In this document: positions 13,488 to 25,351 of the stretch, in pieces | Position numbering within the stretch: the stretch's first letter is position 1 | Layout of the letters: each line of letters begins with the position of its first letter | Source of the DNA: Erpobdella octoculata | Lineage: Eukaryota; Annelida; Clitellata; Hirudinida; Erpobdellidae | Reading direction: 5' to 3' | Length of the DNA: 64,000 nucleotides | Assembly: GCA_963978895.1 (NCBI GenBank) | Contig: OZ022239.1 | Location: forward strand, 32,457,954-32,521,953 | Made by a program: the position numbers and the translations under genes | The notes under the pieces: generated by a model | What the model saw: only the letters and a program-made list of their open reading frames with translations | What the model was told of the DNA's origin: nothing | Databases searched by the model: none

Positions 13488-13947
13488 CTAGCAGTGCCCG
13501 TCGCGGTTTCGCTAGCTTGAAATGAAAAAGTTGAGCCGTGCATCTATAGTAGAGTACTTCACGGGCCGATTTTTTACGGCACGGATCGGGCCGGCTGTTT
13601 CATAAGCCAAAATTCCAGGCCCAAACCGGCACATTCTTACAGGCCTAAAATCCCTTCATACTTAGAGAAAAATTTTTGACCCGGTCTGGCTTGACTTCAG
13701 TTCCGGCCCAGCCCGTCTGAAGACTCTAATATCACGGCTTGGCCGGCCCCTGCAGTACTTTAATTCATAGAGCCCAGCATGGTTTTTGAGACCCACTCCG
13801 GATTTTAAGCCTGTCAAAACTGACCAGGCACAAATGAGACGAGCGGGCCGGGCTAAGCAGAGACTGTGAAAAATTGACCCGTGCAGGACTATATTATGGA
13901 TCCACGGTTTAAATTCAAGCGAGCAAAACCGCGACGGGCACTGCTAG
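13488..13947. mobile_element. GC-rich element with 22-24 bp terminal inverted repeats
   Basis: Left end CTAGCAGTGCCCGTCGCGGT; the right end is its reverse complement, ACCGCGACGGGCACTGCTAG. The 460 bp between are far richer in G+C than the surroundings and hold many GGCCGG/GGGCCG runs. No coding frame. The CTAG ends recall Helitron 3' termini, but both ends are alike, which fits a MITE better. Class uncertain. Confidence 0.65.
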
Positions 13948-13959
13948 TTTATAAATAAA

Positions 13960-14296
13960 TATTAGCGGAGTTACCCGGCGTTATTCGGGGTTTTTATTTC
14001 ACTCTATCCTTTTTTTCAGATAAAAAATTTGCTAAAAACTGATTGAAGCCTTCAAAATATGTTAGGTAAAAAAAAATTGAATTTTGTAACGTAAAAACTG
14101 TTGATGATTGTAAATAGGAGCTTTCGGCTTAGAAAGTATTTTGGTATGAAAAATTGAAAAACCATTTTTTAATAAAAAAAACCCTGTGACCTTTTACGCT
14201 TTGAGATTTACTTTTATGCTAATATTTGTTAAAATTATTCTAACGGTTGGATTCGCATAAAAGAGAAACAGACAAACAGTCATCTATATATATTCA
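13960..14296 (-). mobile_element. Helitron-like element, minus orientation
   Basis: The left end ATTAGCGGAGTTACCCGGCG is a slightly altered 3' hairpin end in reverse complement. The right end on the minus strand reads TGAATATATATAGATGACTG, then TTTGTCTGTTTC, like other starts of the group. The SAP-protein LTR element begins directly at its edge (14297). Confidence 0.5.
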
Positions 14297-14502
14297 TGTA
14301 AAATCACCGAGTTTACGATCAGTTTCCTATTGATAAACGTTAAAGGATTTAGAACATTTATTAGGGACTTTATTAAGAGATTAGAAGGTATAAATAGCCT
14401 TAACAAAGCTTCATTTATTTTTTTCCAAAACACCATTCTATTGAGCCCGGTATACGATTTGGTGATATCGTAACATTGGTGATCAGAAGTGATATTTCAA
14501 GA

Positions 14503-15943
14503 ATGGTTTTGAAAGCATTGGATGAGCTCTTGATACTCGAGTTGAGGCGGAAACTTAGAAAACGATAGCTCAGTGATAACGGAAGAAAGTCTGAGCTCGT
14601 GGACCGCCTCCGGACGTCATTTGAGGACAATGGGTTTGACCCAGAAGAGTACGAATTCGAAACAGAAAATGAATTGATGAAGGCTCTGAACAAGACGGCG
14701 GAAGAAATCAGAGCAGCACACAGAGCAAAACAGAGCAGCACAGGAGCAAAACAGAACAGCACTGCAGGAAATAAAGAAATTTCTTGAACTCCTCAATGGT
14801 GACACAAACAATTGCGGAAACAAAGAAGACGGTCATGATGATGAGCCATGCAAAGATGTTCAAGATGAACCGTGCAAAGATGTTCAAGATGAACCATGCA
14901 AAGATGTTCAAGATGAACCATGCAAAAATGTTCAAGATGAACCATGCAAAGATGTTCAAGATGAACCGTGCAAAGATGTTCAAGATGAACCATGCAAAGA
15001 TGTTCAAGATGAACCATGCAAAGATGTTCAAGATGAACCACGCAAAGATGTTCAAGATGAACCATGCAAAAATGGTCATAATGATGAGCCTGTCAAAGAC
15101 GGTCATGATGATGTGCCTGTCAAAGACGGTCATGATAATGAACCTTGCAAAGATGTTCAAGATGAACCATGCAAAGATGGTGATGACAAGCATGGCAAAG
15201 ATGGTGACAATGATACAGTCGGTTTGGACGTCGACAACAAAACTAAAAAAGATGAAAAGAATGTTGAAAACGAAATGCAAAAACGATGAGGGTGAAAGTG
15301 ATGATGATGATTTTAATAATGGCAATAACAGCGATGGCTTTTACCCATACAGCTACGGTTCTGAAACGGAAGCCTCCATAACAGACGACGGCACCGCATA
15401 TTCAGGGTCAGATTTTAGTGACGAATCTGACTCGGATGAAGCAACTAAGGATTTACAAACGGACGAAACTCCAATCGAAAAATACGTCGAAGCTAATTTG
15501 ACAAAAAAGAAGACACTGATTTGAGAGACGATGGCGATGATTTGAAGAAAGATCCGCTGGACGATACGATGAAAGAGCCGAGTTGGAATGTGAAAAGAAA
15601 ACGTTCGATTGTAGCTTGGAAGAAAACAAAGATGACGGCGATGAACTTCTCCAAAACCACGGCGATGAACTTCTCCAAAACCACAATAGCAATGCAGCCA
15701 GCAAAAACTCTGAAAAAGATGAGCCAAGAACAGAGAACGGTACAGAAGGTTCTAAATCAGATGAATCCACAGAGGATTCTAGAACAGACAGACTAAAAGT
15801 TATTTTAAAATCAAATAACAGTTTGATGAAGGGATTTAATGGATTTATGGAACGTGTTTTCGAAAAACCTTTTGAAGAGTTTCTTGAGAAAGATCTAAAA
15901 GATGTGAAGGAAGAAGAAAAAGCAGACCGTTCCGATAAACCGT
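14503..15943 (+). pseudogene. SAP-domain gag-like protein of LTR element copy 1, broken
   Basis: The start matches copy 2: MVLKALDELLILELRR, then a SAP-type helix pair. It hits TAG at 14566-14568 where copy 2 has GAG, and several shifts follow. The middle carries about ten tandem 24-bp units encoding DEPCKDVQ (about 14839-15200), far more than copy 2. The later parts are acidic (ETEASITDDGT, DESTEDSRT) and end in ERVFEKPFEEFLEKDLKDVKE. SAP domains usually bind AT-rich DNA; here the protein probably served packaging or chromatin targeting of the element. It cannot be made intact from this copy. Confidence 0.75.
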
Positions 15944-17104
15944 CAGTGCTGACGTAAGTACTCAAAAAATGTACTTAAGTATAAGTACTAAGTACTCTGA
16001 GTTAAAAGTACTTTAAGTACAAGTACAAGTACATTATTTATCTTGTACTTAAGTACAAGTACAGTTAAGTACTCAAGTACCTTGAAAATTTTTATTGATC
16101 AGCATAAAACGAAGTATTTATTAAGAAACATCACCAAAATGTCTTTTTGAGTTGAATCATTACTTTCTGAACCTGGTTCATAAAACCCATAAAAATCGCC
16201 AGTTGATGCTGTCACAAGCTCTGCTTCTGGAAAATTATTTGTTTCATTCATACGATTGACTTCAACTACGAACAGTTTTTCAGCCATCTTACAATGTGTC
16301 AATGGCAGCCAGCAAACCTTTAAGTATGGGTATGACACAGCGGGATATCTGTAGATGACTAGTTTCGTCTTCGATGTCCCAGGATCACTGTCTTTGCTCT
16401 CTGATGGTTCCAGCTCTAATATGCTTGATTCAGCATACTCTTTAAATGCCTTTACATAATTGTTCCCATTATAAGTCACAACATTTCGTCTAACCGTATT
16501 TGCTTGCATATGAATTAGGGCTAAAACCAAATAATACAAAATTTAAAGTTCTTAGCCTGCAAATTATTAAAATTCTCATTCTTAACGTACTTGAATATGC
16601 TTGGTGAAATTTGAAAGAGCTTTGTATTGACCGCGAATGGCATTCTTCTAAGGCTTGCAAAGACTGCAAAGGGTTTTTATATAATCTCCATCGTCAGAAG
16701 CTATTTCACTGAAATAAGTCCTCACAACTAAAGGGGAAACTTGACTAACTTCAGTTATAGGTACGTTACAATATATCGACCATCTTGTAAGAAACACTAA
16801 TGTAAAAACTAGAATGACAAGGCATAACCTGGACAACATAAAATGCTAGAGCAAAGAATCTGTTACATAAACACTTATTTTTAGGTTTACAAATTATAAA
16901 TAATCTAAATAATTAGTTTTAAAAATAAAAATAAAGCAATTTTTTTAAAGTACTTAGCTACTTTTGAAATGTAGTTACTTAAGAAGTACACTAAAAATGT
17001 ACTTAAGTACAAGTACTAAGTACACATTCGCGAAAGGACTTAAGTACAAGTACTCAAGTACACCTATTTTACTTCAGTACGTACTTAAGTACTCGTCATC
17101 ACTG
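15944..17104 (-). mobile_element. hAT transposon remnant nested in the SAP LTR element
   Basis: Ends CAGTGCTGACG and (reverse complement) CAGTGATGACG, with a perfect 8-bp duplication TAAACCGT at 15936-15943 and 17105-17112. Sub-terminal regions are rich in AAGTACTTAAGTAC repeats. On the minus strand, 16839-16600 encodes a BED-type zinc finger (TLCSLCKP, one stop, AIRGQYKALSNFTKHIQ). The frame 16539-16099 includes YPAVSYPYLKVCWLPL and MAEKLFVV, resembling a worn hAT C-terminal dimerisation region. The catalytic centre is missing, so it is a deletion derivative. Confidence 0.8.
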
Positions 17105-17584
17105 TAAACCGTGCAAAGATGTTTGTCAAGATAGACATGTTGTGTATGTGATTATTGGTGGATGGGATGTGTTGTGTGTACGCTCGCTATTTGTTGTAGT
17201 ATGAATGTTCACCTGTAGTTGTAAGAGTTGTTGTATATTAGTGGCTAGCGTGCTGTTTAGGCAAGAAAAGTATGCGCAGAGTTTTAGTGTAGTGAGAGTC
17301 GAGCTCGAGAGTGGTTGCCACGTAGTTAGGAGTGAATTGTGGTGAATTGTTGAATTGGTGAATTTTCGTATTGAAGTTACATTTTCCGTTTTGTTAATTT
17401 TTTATTTAATAATAAAGACCTCTAAAGCTGAAGTTGGAGTTTTGTTGTTGAGCGGTTTGCCCAAGTTGACATTTTTGGCGACCCCGACGAGACTGAAAAA
17501 AAAATTTGTCGACGTGGGCAAATAAGGAAGCTGTAACGTTTGTTTTGAAGTTGTCTTGCGGAGTTTTCTGTTAGACGTTTTGTC

Positions 17585-18445
17585 ATGACAAGTATTCAAA
17601 AACTGAAAGAACTTGGAGAAAGTCTGGGGTATAAAGATACCGAGCTGCAGTTGTTTGTTAAAGAGCAACAGGCAGAAGAGAGGACACAAAGAAATTTAGA
17701 CAGAGAGGCACAATTGCAGGCACAGCTGCAGGCAGATAAAATGAAAATGGAGGCAGATAGAACCCGAATCGAACTGGAAAGAATGGCAAATGAGCAAAAA
17801 GACAAAGACTGTGAAATAACCAGGCTCGAGTTGGAAATCAAGAAAAACAGCCTCAACCAGACAAGTTCCGTCGGTCTAACTCATGTGGCATCAGGACCCA
17901 AGTTACCATGTTTTGAGGATGAGAAAGATAACATGGACGCGTATTTGTTTCGGTTTGAAAGAGTGGCTGAAATTCAATCCTGGAGAAAATCAGAATGGGC
18001 TATATTTTTGTCATCCCTGCTGAAAGGAAAGACTTTGGAAGTTTATTCTAGGTTGCCGTCTGACCAGGCTGGAAATTACGACGTTCTAAAAAAAGCTCTG
18101 TTACGACGCTATGAATTAACAGAGAAGGGATTCATCAAAAGAAGACCTGAGAAGAATGAGGCTCCCGACTTTTTTTTAGTTCGTTTGCAGAGCTACTTGC
18201 AGCGGTGGGTTGAGCTGTCAGAAACCGAAGAGAGCTACGAGGGTTTGTCAATGCTTCTGGTGATGGAGCAATATGTGAATGGCTGCTCCAAAGAAATGGC
18301 CTTGTTCATGAAGGAACGCTCTCCACGAAATCTTCAGGAACTGAGTAACTTTGCAAGGCAGTATTTGGATGCGCACGGACAAAAAAGGGTGCTAAAACTG
18401 ATATCGAGTGGGACGAGAAGAATGAGGCTCCCGACTTTTTTTTAG
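17585..18445 (+). CDS. Ty3/Gypsy gag protein (truncated)
   Basis: The frame starts MTSIQKLKELGESLGYKDTE, has a charged coiled-coil segment (about residues 30-95, rich in Gln, Arg and Glu), then a capsid-like region beginning FEDEKDNMDAYLFRFERVAE and including LLKGKTLEVYSRLPSD. This is the SCAN-like gag type of Ty3/Gypsy elements. A zinc knuckle is not reached. A direct duplication of about 250 bp follows: 18177-18420 recurs at 18435-18680, copying LQSYLQRWVELSETEESYEG. The frame ends at TAG 18443-18445 in the junction. Confidence 0.85.
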   Translation: MTSIQKLKELGESLGYKDTELQLFVKEQQAEERTQRNLDREAQLQAQLQADKMKMEADRTRIELERMANEQKDKDCEITRLELEIKKNSLNQTSSVGLTHVASGPKLPCFEDEKDNMDAYLFRFERVAEIQSWRKSEWAIFLSSLLKGKTLEVYSRLPSDQAGNYDVLKKALLRRYELTEKGFIKRRPEKNEAPDFFLVRLQSYLQRWVELSETEESYEGLSMLLVMEQYVNGCSKEMALFMKERSPRNLQELSNFARQYLDAHGQKRVLKLISSGTRRMRLPTFF

Positions 18446-18687
18446 TTCGTTTGCAGAGCTACTTGCAGCGGTGGGTTGAGCTGTCAGAAACCGAAGAGAG
18501 CTACGAGGGTTTGTCAATGCTTCTGGTGATGGAGCAATATGTGAATGGCTGCTCCAAAGAAATGGCCTTGTTCATGAAGGAACGCTCTCCACGAAATCTT
18601 CAGGAACTGAGTAACTTTGCAAGGCAGTATTTGGATGCGCACGGACAAAAAAGGGTGCTAAAACTGATATCGAGTGGGACGAGCCAC

Positions 18688-19136
18688 AGGAGAAAGCATT
18701 TTCTGCCTTGAAGATGTGCATAGCAAATCCACCTGTATTGAAGCTGCCTGATGTTAACAAGACGTTCATTCTACAAACTGATGCTTCAAATGTTGGGATT
18801 GGTGCGATAATGCTTCAACAAGGAGAAGATGGGAGCAAACATCCAGCAGCTTTTGCAAGTCGAAAACTTTTACCAAGAGAGATTAATTATTCAACTATCG
18901 AGAAAGAATGCTAAGCAATTGTGTGGGCAATTGGAAAATTCCAACCGTATCTTTATGGCCCGGAGTTCATTTTAGAAACTGATCACCAGCCACTACAGTA
19001 TCTGGGTGATGCACAGTATCAGAATGGAAGGCTCGTGAGGTGGGCACTAGCAGTACAACCTTATCGATACGTCTTGAGAGCCATGCGAGGTAAAGACAAC
19101 GTTGGAGCAGATTTCTTGAGTCGACATCCGTGTTAA
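18688..19136 (+). pseudogene. RNase H fragment of the Ty3/Gypsy pol
   Basis: The frame reads EKAFSALKMCIANPPVLKLP, FILQTDASNVGIGAIMLQQ and FASRKLLPREINYSTIEKEC, then one in-frame TAA, then AIVWAIGKFQPYLYGPEF, TDHQPLQYL and DNVGADFLSRHPC. These are the classic motifs of Ty3/Gypsy RNase H. The RT that should precede it is deleted and gag is joined directly before it. Confidence 0.85.
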
Positions 19137-20013
19137 CTTAGCCGATGGAAGCCGAAAATGAATTTCCAGAATTAGAAGAGAAAAAAACCATTTTTTGTCT
19201 CGAGGAAGGGACGGAATGTCAAGATAGACATGTTGTGTATGTGATTATTGGTGGATGGGATGTGTTGTGTGTACGCTCGCTATTTGTTGTAGTATGAATG
19301 TTCACCTGTAGTTGTAGGAGTTGTTGTATATTAGTGGCTAGCGTGTTGTTTAGGCGAGAAAAGTAAGCGGAGAGGTTTAGTGTAGTGAGAGTCGAGCTCG
19401 AGAGTGGTTGTCACGTAGTTAGGAGTGAATTGTGGTGAATTGTTGAATTGGCGAATTTTCGTATTGAAGTTAAATTTTCCGTTTTGTTAATTTTTTATTT
19501 AATAATAAAGACCTCTTAAGCTGAAGTTGGAGTTTTGTTGTTGAGCGGTTTGCCCAAGTTGACAATGTTCAGGACGATGCATGCAAAGAAGGCTGTGATG
19601 AACAGTGCAGAAATGGCGACAATGAGCCAAAGAAAGACTCTGTTGATAAGTCAAAAAAGGACTGGAAGAAACTCCGTCAAACGGTCAAGAGACTTGACCA
19701 TGTTGTTTGCGAATTGCGGCCAAGGCCACGAGTAAAGATCAAGGTATTTTGTGTTTGTGGCCGAGTCGCATTTCTCAAAAGCGACTATGTTGTTCGGGAC
19801 GAACAGAATTAAGAAGGGGGTAATCATGTAAAATCACTGATTTTAAGATCAGTTTCCTATTGATAAACGTTAAAAGATTTAGAACATTTATTAGACACAT
19901 TATTAGGAGATTAGGAGGTATAAATAGCCTTAACAAAACTTCATTTATTATTTTCCAATAAACTGCAAAACCATTCTATTGAGCCCGGTATACGATTTGG
20001 TGATATCGTAACA

Positions 20014-20094
20014 ATATATATATATATATATATATATATTTATTTTTATATATATATATATATATTTATTTATTTATTTATTTATTTATTTTTC
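20014..20094. repeat. (AT)n and (TTTA)n tract
   Basis: An (AT)n tract (20014-20060) followed by (TTTA)n to 20094. The second part is probably the 3' tail of the minus-strand LINE. Confidence 0.8.
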
Positions 20095-23000
20095 ACAAAC
20101 GAGTGGAAGGATTCAATGAATCGCTAACTCCATCCCGAAAAAAAATATGTACAATAACATTTACAGTCAGAATGACAAAATAAGTAACACTCTAATCATA
20201 ATGAGAAGAAAATAATAATAGTAATAATATTAGAGAAAAACATCGACAGTAAGATGGCGACTCATTCAACGTATATCAGACAGAAGTAGAGATAAATCCG
20301 TTTGAGCAATAAGATGTTTAAATTCCGAGAAAGTAGGAGAAGAAACAATCTGGTCCGGCAATGAATTCCAAACATTCACAACACGATTAGAAAAAAAGTA
20401 ATTGGTAGTATCTACTGAAAACACATTTGTTCGAAGTCTGTAACTGTGACCCCTAGTTGCTGGGTAGTTGGTGGGGTGAAAATGGTGCACCAGATTGGTG
20501 CATACATCTCCATGCAATATCTTGTAACATAATCTGAGATCTAACACAAGCCTTCGGTACTCGAGAGACTGCAAACCGAGCATCTTAAGGCGGGCGGGGT
20601 AAGGTACCTGACGAAGAGATGGAATATTCTTGGTGAATATTCTTTGAATTTTTTCTAACTTGTTTATCAGAAATCTATGGTGAGGACTCCATACAGAGGA
20701 GCAGTATTCGAGGAGTGGCCGAATGTACGTGCAAAAAGCTTTTGCTAGTGTCTCATGGTTTCCTGAAGTAAAAGACCTGTGGACAAGTCGTGATCTGATT
20801 GCGGCAGTGTGTGTGTGTAATAACATTTATGTGGTTCTTGAAAGTAAGGCCTTCATCAATAGTTATCCCCAGATCTCTCATTTAAGTAACATTCTCAAGC
20901 TCATGTTTATTTACAAAATATTTAGAGATTTGCCTTCGACTGTTCTTGCTGCGACAAATCGTACATAGTACACATTTTTCAAGAGCTAAGTTGAGCTGCC
21001 ATGTCTTGCTCCACGACATCAGCTCGTCAATAGCCATCTGTAGATCACATGTAGACGAACCAGAACTGGAATAGAATTTGATGTCGTCAGCGAAGAGCTT
21101 AATCGAGATCGTTTTGTTAGTAATATTTTCCACGACATCATTAATGTAAATAAGAAACAAAGTAGGCCCAAGGACACTACCTTGGGGAACGCCTCTTGTA
21201 ACATTGGATTGATTTGAAAGTGTTTCGTGAACTCGTACATATTGAGTACGATTGGATAGGAAGTCAACTAGCCATGCACTGAGATTGCCGTTAATACCAT
21301 AGGCACGAAGTTTTGTTGCGAGCTTTGAGTGCGAGACGGAGTCGAATGCTTTTTGAAAGTCAAAGTAGATAATATCCGTGAGTTTCTTCTCCTGTATCGC
21401 AATGGACCAATCGTATACACTTTCCAACAGATTTGTACAGGTTGACCTCAAGGGTAAAAATTTGTGTTGTTGTTCACTAATAAGATGATTAGTGAGAAGG
21501 TAGGAAATGAGTTCTTTATTAATTATTCTTTCCATCACACGACAACAACAAGATGTTATGGAAATAGGTCTGTAGTTCTTTGGTTGATTAGTGGGACCCT
21601 TTTTATGGATAGGCGTGACGAAACTCGATTTCCACTCCTGGGGCAAACGCTGAGATTTCAAAGACAGATCAAAGATATGACATAGTGGCAGTGCTAGGGT
21701 GTAGTAGCAATTTTTGAGCAGCACATTAGGAATACCGTCGGGGCCTACAGAAGCAGAATTTTTGAGGGTTTTCAAAGTTTTAGAAACTAATTCTGGAGTA
21801 AAAGTGACCGCACTCAAACGACTTTCCGTACGCATATTTAACTGAGGGTTCTCTCCATCGTCAACCGTGAAGACACTGGCGAAGTAGTCGTTAAAAATGT
21901 CAGAAATCTCGCCTTCGTCAGAGGCGGTGGTCCCATCAGTTCTTAAAACAAGCCCGATTCTAGAGCGTGGAAACAGCCTTCGATTCACGTATTTGTAAAA
22001 TGATCCAAGATTATTTTTAGCCACAAGGCTCTTTTCATAACTAATTTGAAAGGCTAAAGCGGACTGGGTGCATTTCTTTGCTATCGAAGAATATTTTTCC
22101 CTTGCCTCCACAGTCTGGGTAAATTTCCAGGAACGCCAACATTGCAACTTTTCATGGTAAAGTTGTCTCAGTGCTCTAGGAGTTATTTCCACACGAGTTT
22201 TGGTGGCAGCCCTGAACTTACGTCTCAATGGAATAAATCTGTTCACTCCTTTAAACAGGTAGCATTTAAACATTCGCCAGCATTCATCAGAGGAAAAACA
22301 ATATTGGAAAAGATAGTCCCAAGGAACTTCATTTAAATAATTATTGAGTAACTTGTAATCTCCCTTACTGAAATTGTATGAGACAGAGTGATTGTCTGTT
22401 GTCTGGGGGACATAGTCGTTGAGCTTGAAGAGTATCATGTTATGGTCACTAGACGCAAGAGGAAATATCACATCGATTGTAGAAATTAGCATTGGATCGC
22501 CAGATAGGATAAGATCCAGAATATTGTCATTACGGGTAGGAAGATGAACAAATTGATGGTAACCTAGATCGTCAAATAGCTCCAGGAAATGATTATATAT
22601 TGTGTTCTCAGGTGCCAGATAGTTCTCCCAATCAATACCTGGCAAATTAAAGTCACCCATAAGACAGACACGGTATTTCACAGAAGATTAGAATTTAATA
22701 CATTGAATGCTGTCTTTGGCGTATTGATCCGCCATGCTGTCAAAACCGCCTCTGCGATAGTATGTTATGAGTCGACATGGACCACTATGAAGCAAAACAT
22801 CAATACATGTGATTTCAATAGATTGGAATTTTGCAGGAATAGCTATAGGTTTGAATGGGATTTCATTCTTAATAATAAAGGCAACCCCGCCGCCTCTAGA
22901 TGGTCTGTACCAACGGTTTGCAGAGTAGCCCATGGGTAAAAATAGACTGTCAGGGTCCTCAGGAGACAACCATGTCTCAGTAACAGAAAAAATATCAACA

Positions 23001-23206
23001 TTAGATTCATCCAAAAAATACTCAAGTTTCACAATCTTGTTGAGGAGACTTCTAGCATTCGTAAGTGCTAAACAGCATCCATCCTTTTTTAGAAAACTTG
23101 TAGCAGCAACATCACTGGATCTTGAACAGGGCGGCCTTATAAATTTTTTTTCATGTAGGACAAGACATGGAAATTCCCTGGCTTCCCTCTTATCCTGAGT
23201 ACCCAT
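20060..23206 (-). mobile_element. Non-LTR retrotransposon (LINE, CR1/Jockey-like) with endonuclease and RT
   Basis: Minus-strand pieces at 23206-22688, 22687-20882 and 20826-20266 form one ORF2. The endonuclease has NARSLLNKIVKLEYFL, VTETWLS, GGGVAFI, GDFNLPGIDW and SSDHNM. The RT has [47 protein letters not shown] and LFADDIKF. It is disabled by an in-frame TAA at 22688-22690, a TAA at 20882-20884 and a frameshift in a CA run near 20815. A (TAAA)-type tail lies at its 3' end (20062-20094). No separate ORF1 was seen. Clade assignment is by motif style only. Confidence 0.88.
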
Positions 23207-23235
23207 TTATTTATGTCATATATGACCGATTGCGT

Positions 23236-23909
<674 letters not shown>

Positions 23910-24092
23910 GATATGATTTTGTTCTAATATATGAGTTTTATTAATTTAAACTGGAATGTTTTTTTATTCAAGACTTGACAACTAGAAAACATTTAGTGCC
24001 CGCAATTTGTATGTTAAGTTATAATAAAAATTTGTTTTTGATCAAAATATTAATCATCTATTTTTATATTTTTCTTGTTTAATCTTTTTTAG

Positions 24093-24467
24093 GAACTGGC
24101 CAGTCAGACAGTTTTACTTGCACAATCGGTTGAAGATGCCGTGGGCACTTTAGAGCATATAACAAGTTATATGGCATCGCAAGGATTAAATGTGAATAAT
24201 TTGGGATTTAGACAAAAAATGGCTTTTATCTGGCAAAAAGGGTTTCCTAATAAATCCATCATTGGTATAAGAAATGACGCTTATCCGTTTTCAATTCGAG
24301 TGGCAGTTGAAAGTAAAGACATTTGAATAATAATAACAGTATCAACACCACCACTAGCACTTCCACACATTAACCATCACTACTACCACACTAATACTAT
24401 CACTATCTTCAACACCATCATCACCACTACCATCACCATCACCATCACCATCGTCGTCGTCGTCGTT

Positions 24468-24507
<40 letters not shown>

Positions 24508-24551
24508 CCACCACCACCACCACCACCACCACCACCACCACCACCACCACC

Positions 24552-24641
<90 letters not shown>

Positions 24642-24868
24642 TTCATCATCATCTTCATCATCATCGTCATCTTCATCTTCATTATCATCATCATCATCAA
24701 CAACAACAACAACAACGATAACATACTGAACAAATTTAGCTTTTAAAAAGCATTAATACGATACTAGGTTTCGTGAACTTTCAACGTTAATTAAAATTTT
24801 TATTCATATTTTTTCAAGGTTGGCAAAGCGAAAATGGAAAAGAAGTTAACTTTGTAGAGATAAACTGA
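24093..24868 (+). pseudogene. PAN/ILEI copy: exons 3 and 4 (probably of the 11.8-kb copy)
   Basis: Exon 3 (24093-24312) is open: ELASQTVLLAQSVEDAVG, YMASQGLNVNNLGFRQ, MAFIWQKGFPN, RVAVE. Exon 4 (24819-24868) encodes WQSENGKEVNFVEIN and TGA. Splice sites and phases match the intact genes. The exons themselves look functional, but the upstream exon 1 at 11814 carries a deletion, so the locus is called a pseudogene. If spliced as one gene its second intron would be about 11.7 kb of nested mobile DNA. The third intron holds ATC/ACC microsatellites. Confidence 0.7.
24403..24717. repeat. ATC/ACC/ATCTTC microsatellite in intron 3
   Basis: Mixed trinucleotide tract of about 310 bp at the same intron position as the longer array at 8485-9279. 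Confidence 0.95.
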
Positions 24869-25351
24869 CTAAAACGTAGTAATTGAGGAATTAAATTTAA
24901 AAGTTTGCATGTTTTGTGATTATTCCTTTAGGCCGGTAATGACATCACAAATAACTTCAATTGTGGAAATGTAATTCACAGCAAATTTTTGTAGTTTATA
25001 ACAACTAACTTGACTATTTATTATTGATCGTAAATTAAATGGTCAATTAAAAAATCTTGCAATGAAATATATTAGTTGAAACTTTCGAAGAATGTTTTAT
25101 GATTCAAAAACTGATTTTTTTGAAACTCGTTGTACTCACTCTGAAAAGTTTGTTAATTTTTGAACAAAAAAGATTTTTCAGATCAACGCGTTTATGACGT
25201 TAAAGATATCAAAATTTTAATAATAACTTTGTCTTATAAAATCGTATTATGTAAATTTAGATGAAAAGTTAATTTTTAGATGCTTGAAATTTTTTGGATT
25301 GATTATCTTCAAATATTAATAAACGTTATGAAAAGTTTAAACAACAAAAAA

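Larger units (their letters stand above)
17124..19564 (+). mobile_element. Internally deleted Ty3/Gypsy LTR retrotransposon
   Basis: Two 348-bp LTRs, 17124-17471 and 19217-19564, run from TGTCAAGATAG to CAAGTTGACA and differ at few positions, so the insertion is young. A 5-bp duplication ATGTT flanks it (17119-17123 and 19565-19569). TTGGCGACCCCGACGAGACT after the 5' LTR is the probable primer-binding site, and GAGGAAGGGACGGAA before the 3' LTR the polypurine tract. Inside are a gag frame and an RNase H piece; protease, RT core and integrase are gone. Confidence 0.92.
14297..20013 (+). mobile_element. Non-autonomous LTR retrotransposon encoding a SAP-domain protein, copy 1 (with nested insertions)
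   Basis: The 5' LTR (14297-14475) and 3' LTR (19827-20013) both run from TGTAAAATCAC to GATATCGTAACA. After the 5' LTR comes TTGGTGATCAGAAGTG, a probable primer-binding site (better kept in copy 2), and before the 3' LTR the purine tract AAGAAGGGGG. Internal coding homology covers 14503-15943 and 19565-19812. No protease, RT or integrase is present. A hAT element (15944-17104) and a Ty3 element (17124-19564) interrupt it, each with its target duplication, only about 20 bp apart. Confidence 0.8.

Noticed and set aside
14708..15325. Minus-strand frame rich in FAWFILNI repeats
   Set aside because: Antisense reading of the 24-bp DEPCKDVQ coding repeat.
16648..16839. A small secreted protein with a signal-peptide-like start (MLSRLCLVILVFTLVF)
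   Set aside because: The following codons form a BED-type finger once one stop is passed and lie inside a hAT element, so it is a transposase remnant.
17124..17471. Regulatory repeat of a host gene
   Set aside because: It pairs with 19217-19564 as an LTR with a 5-bp target duplication.
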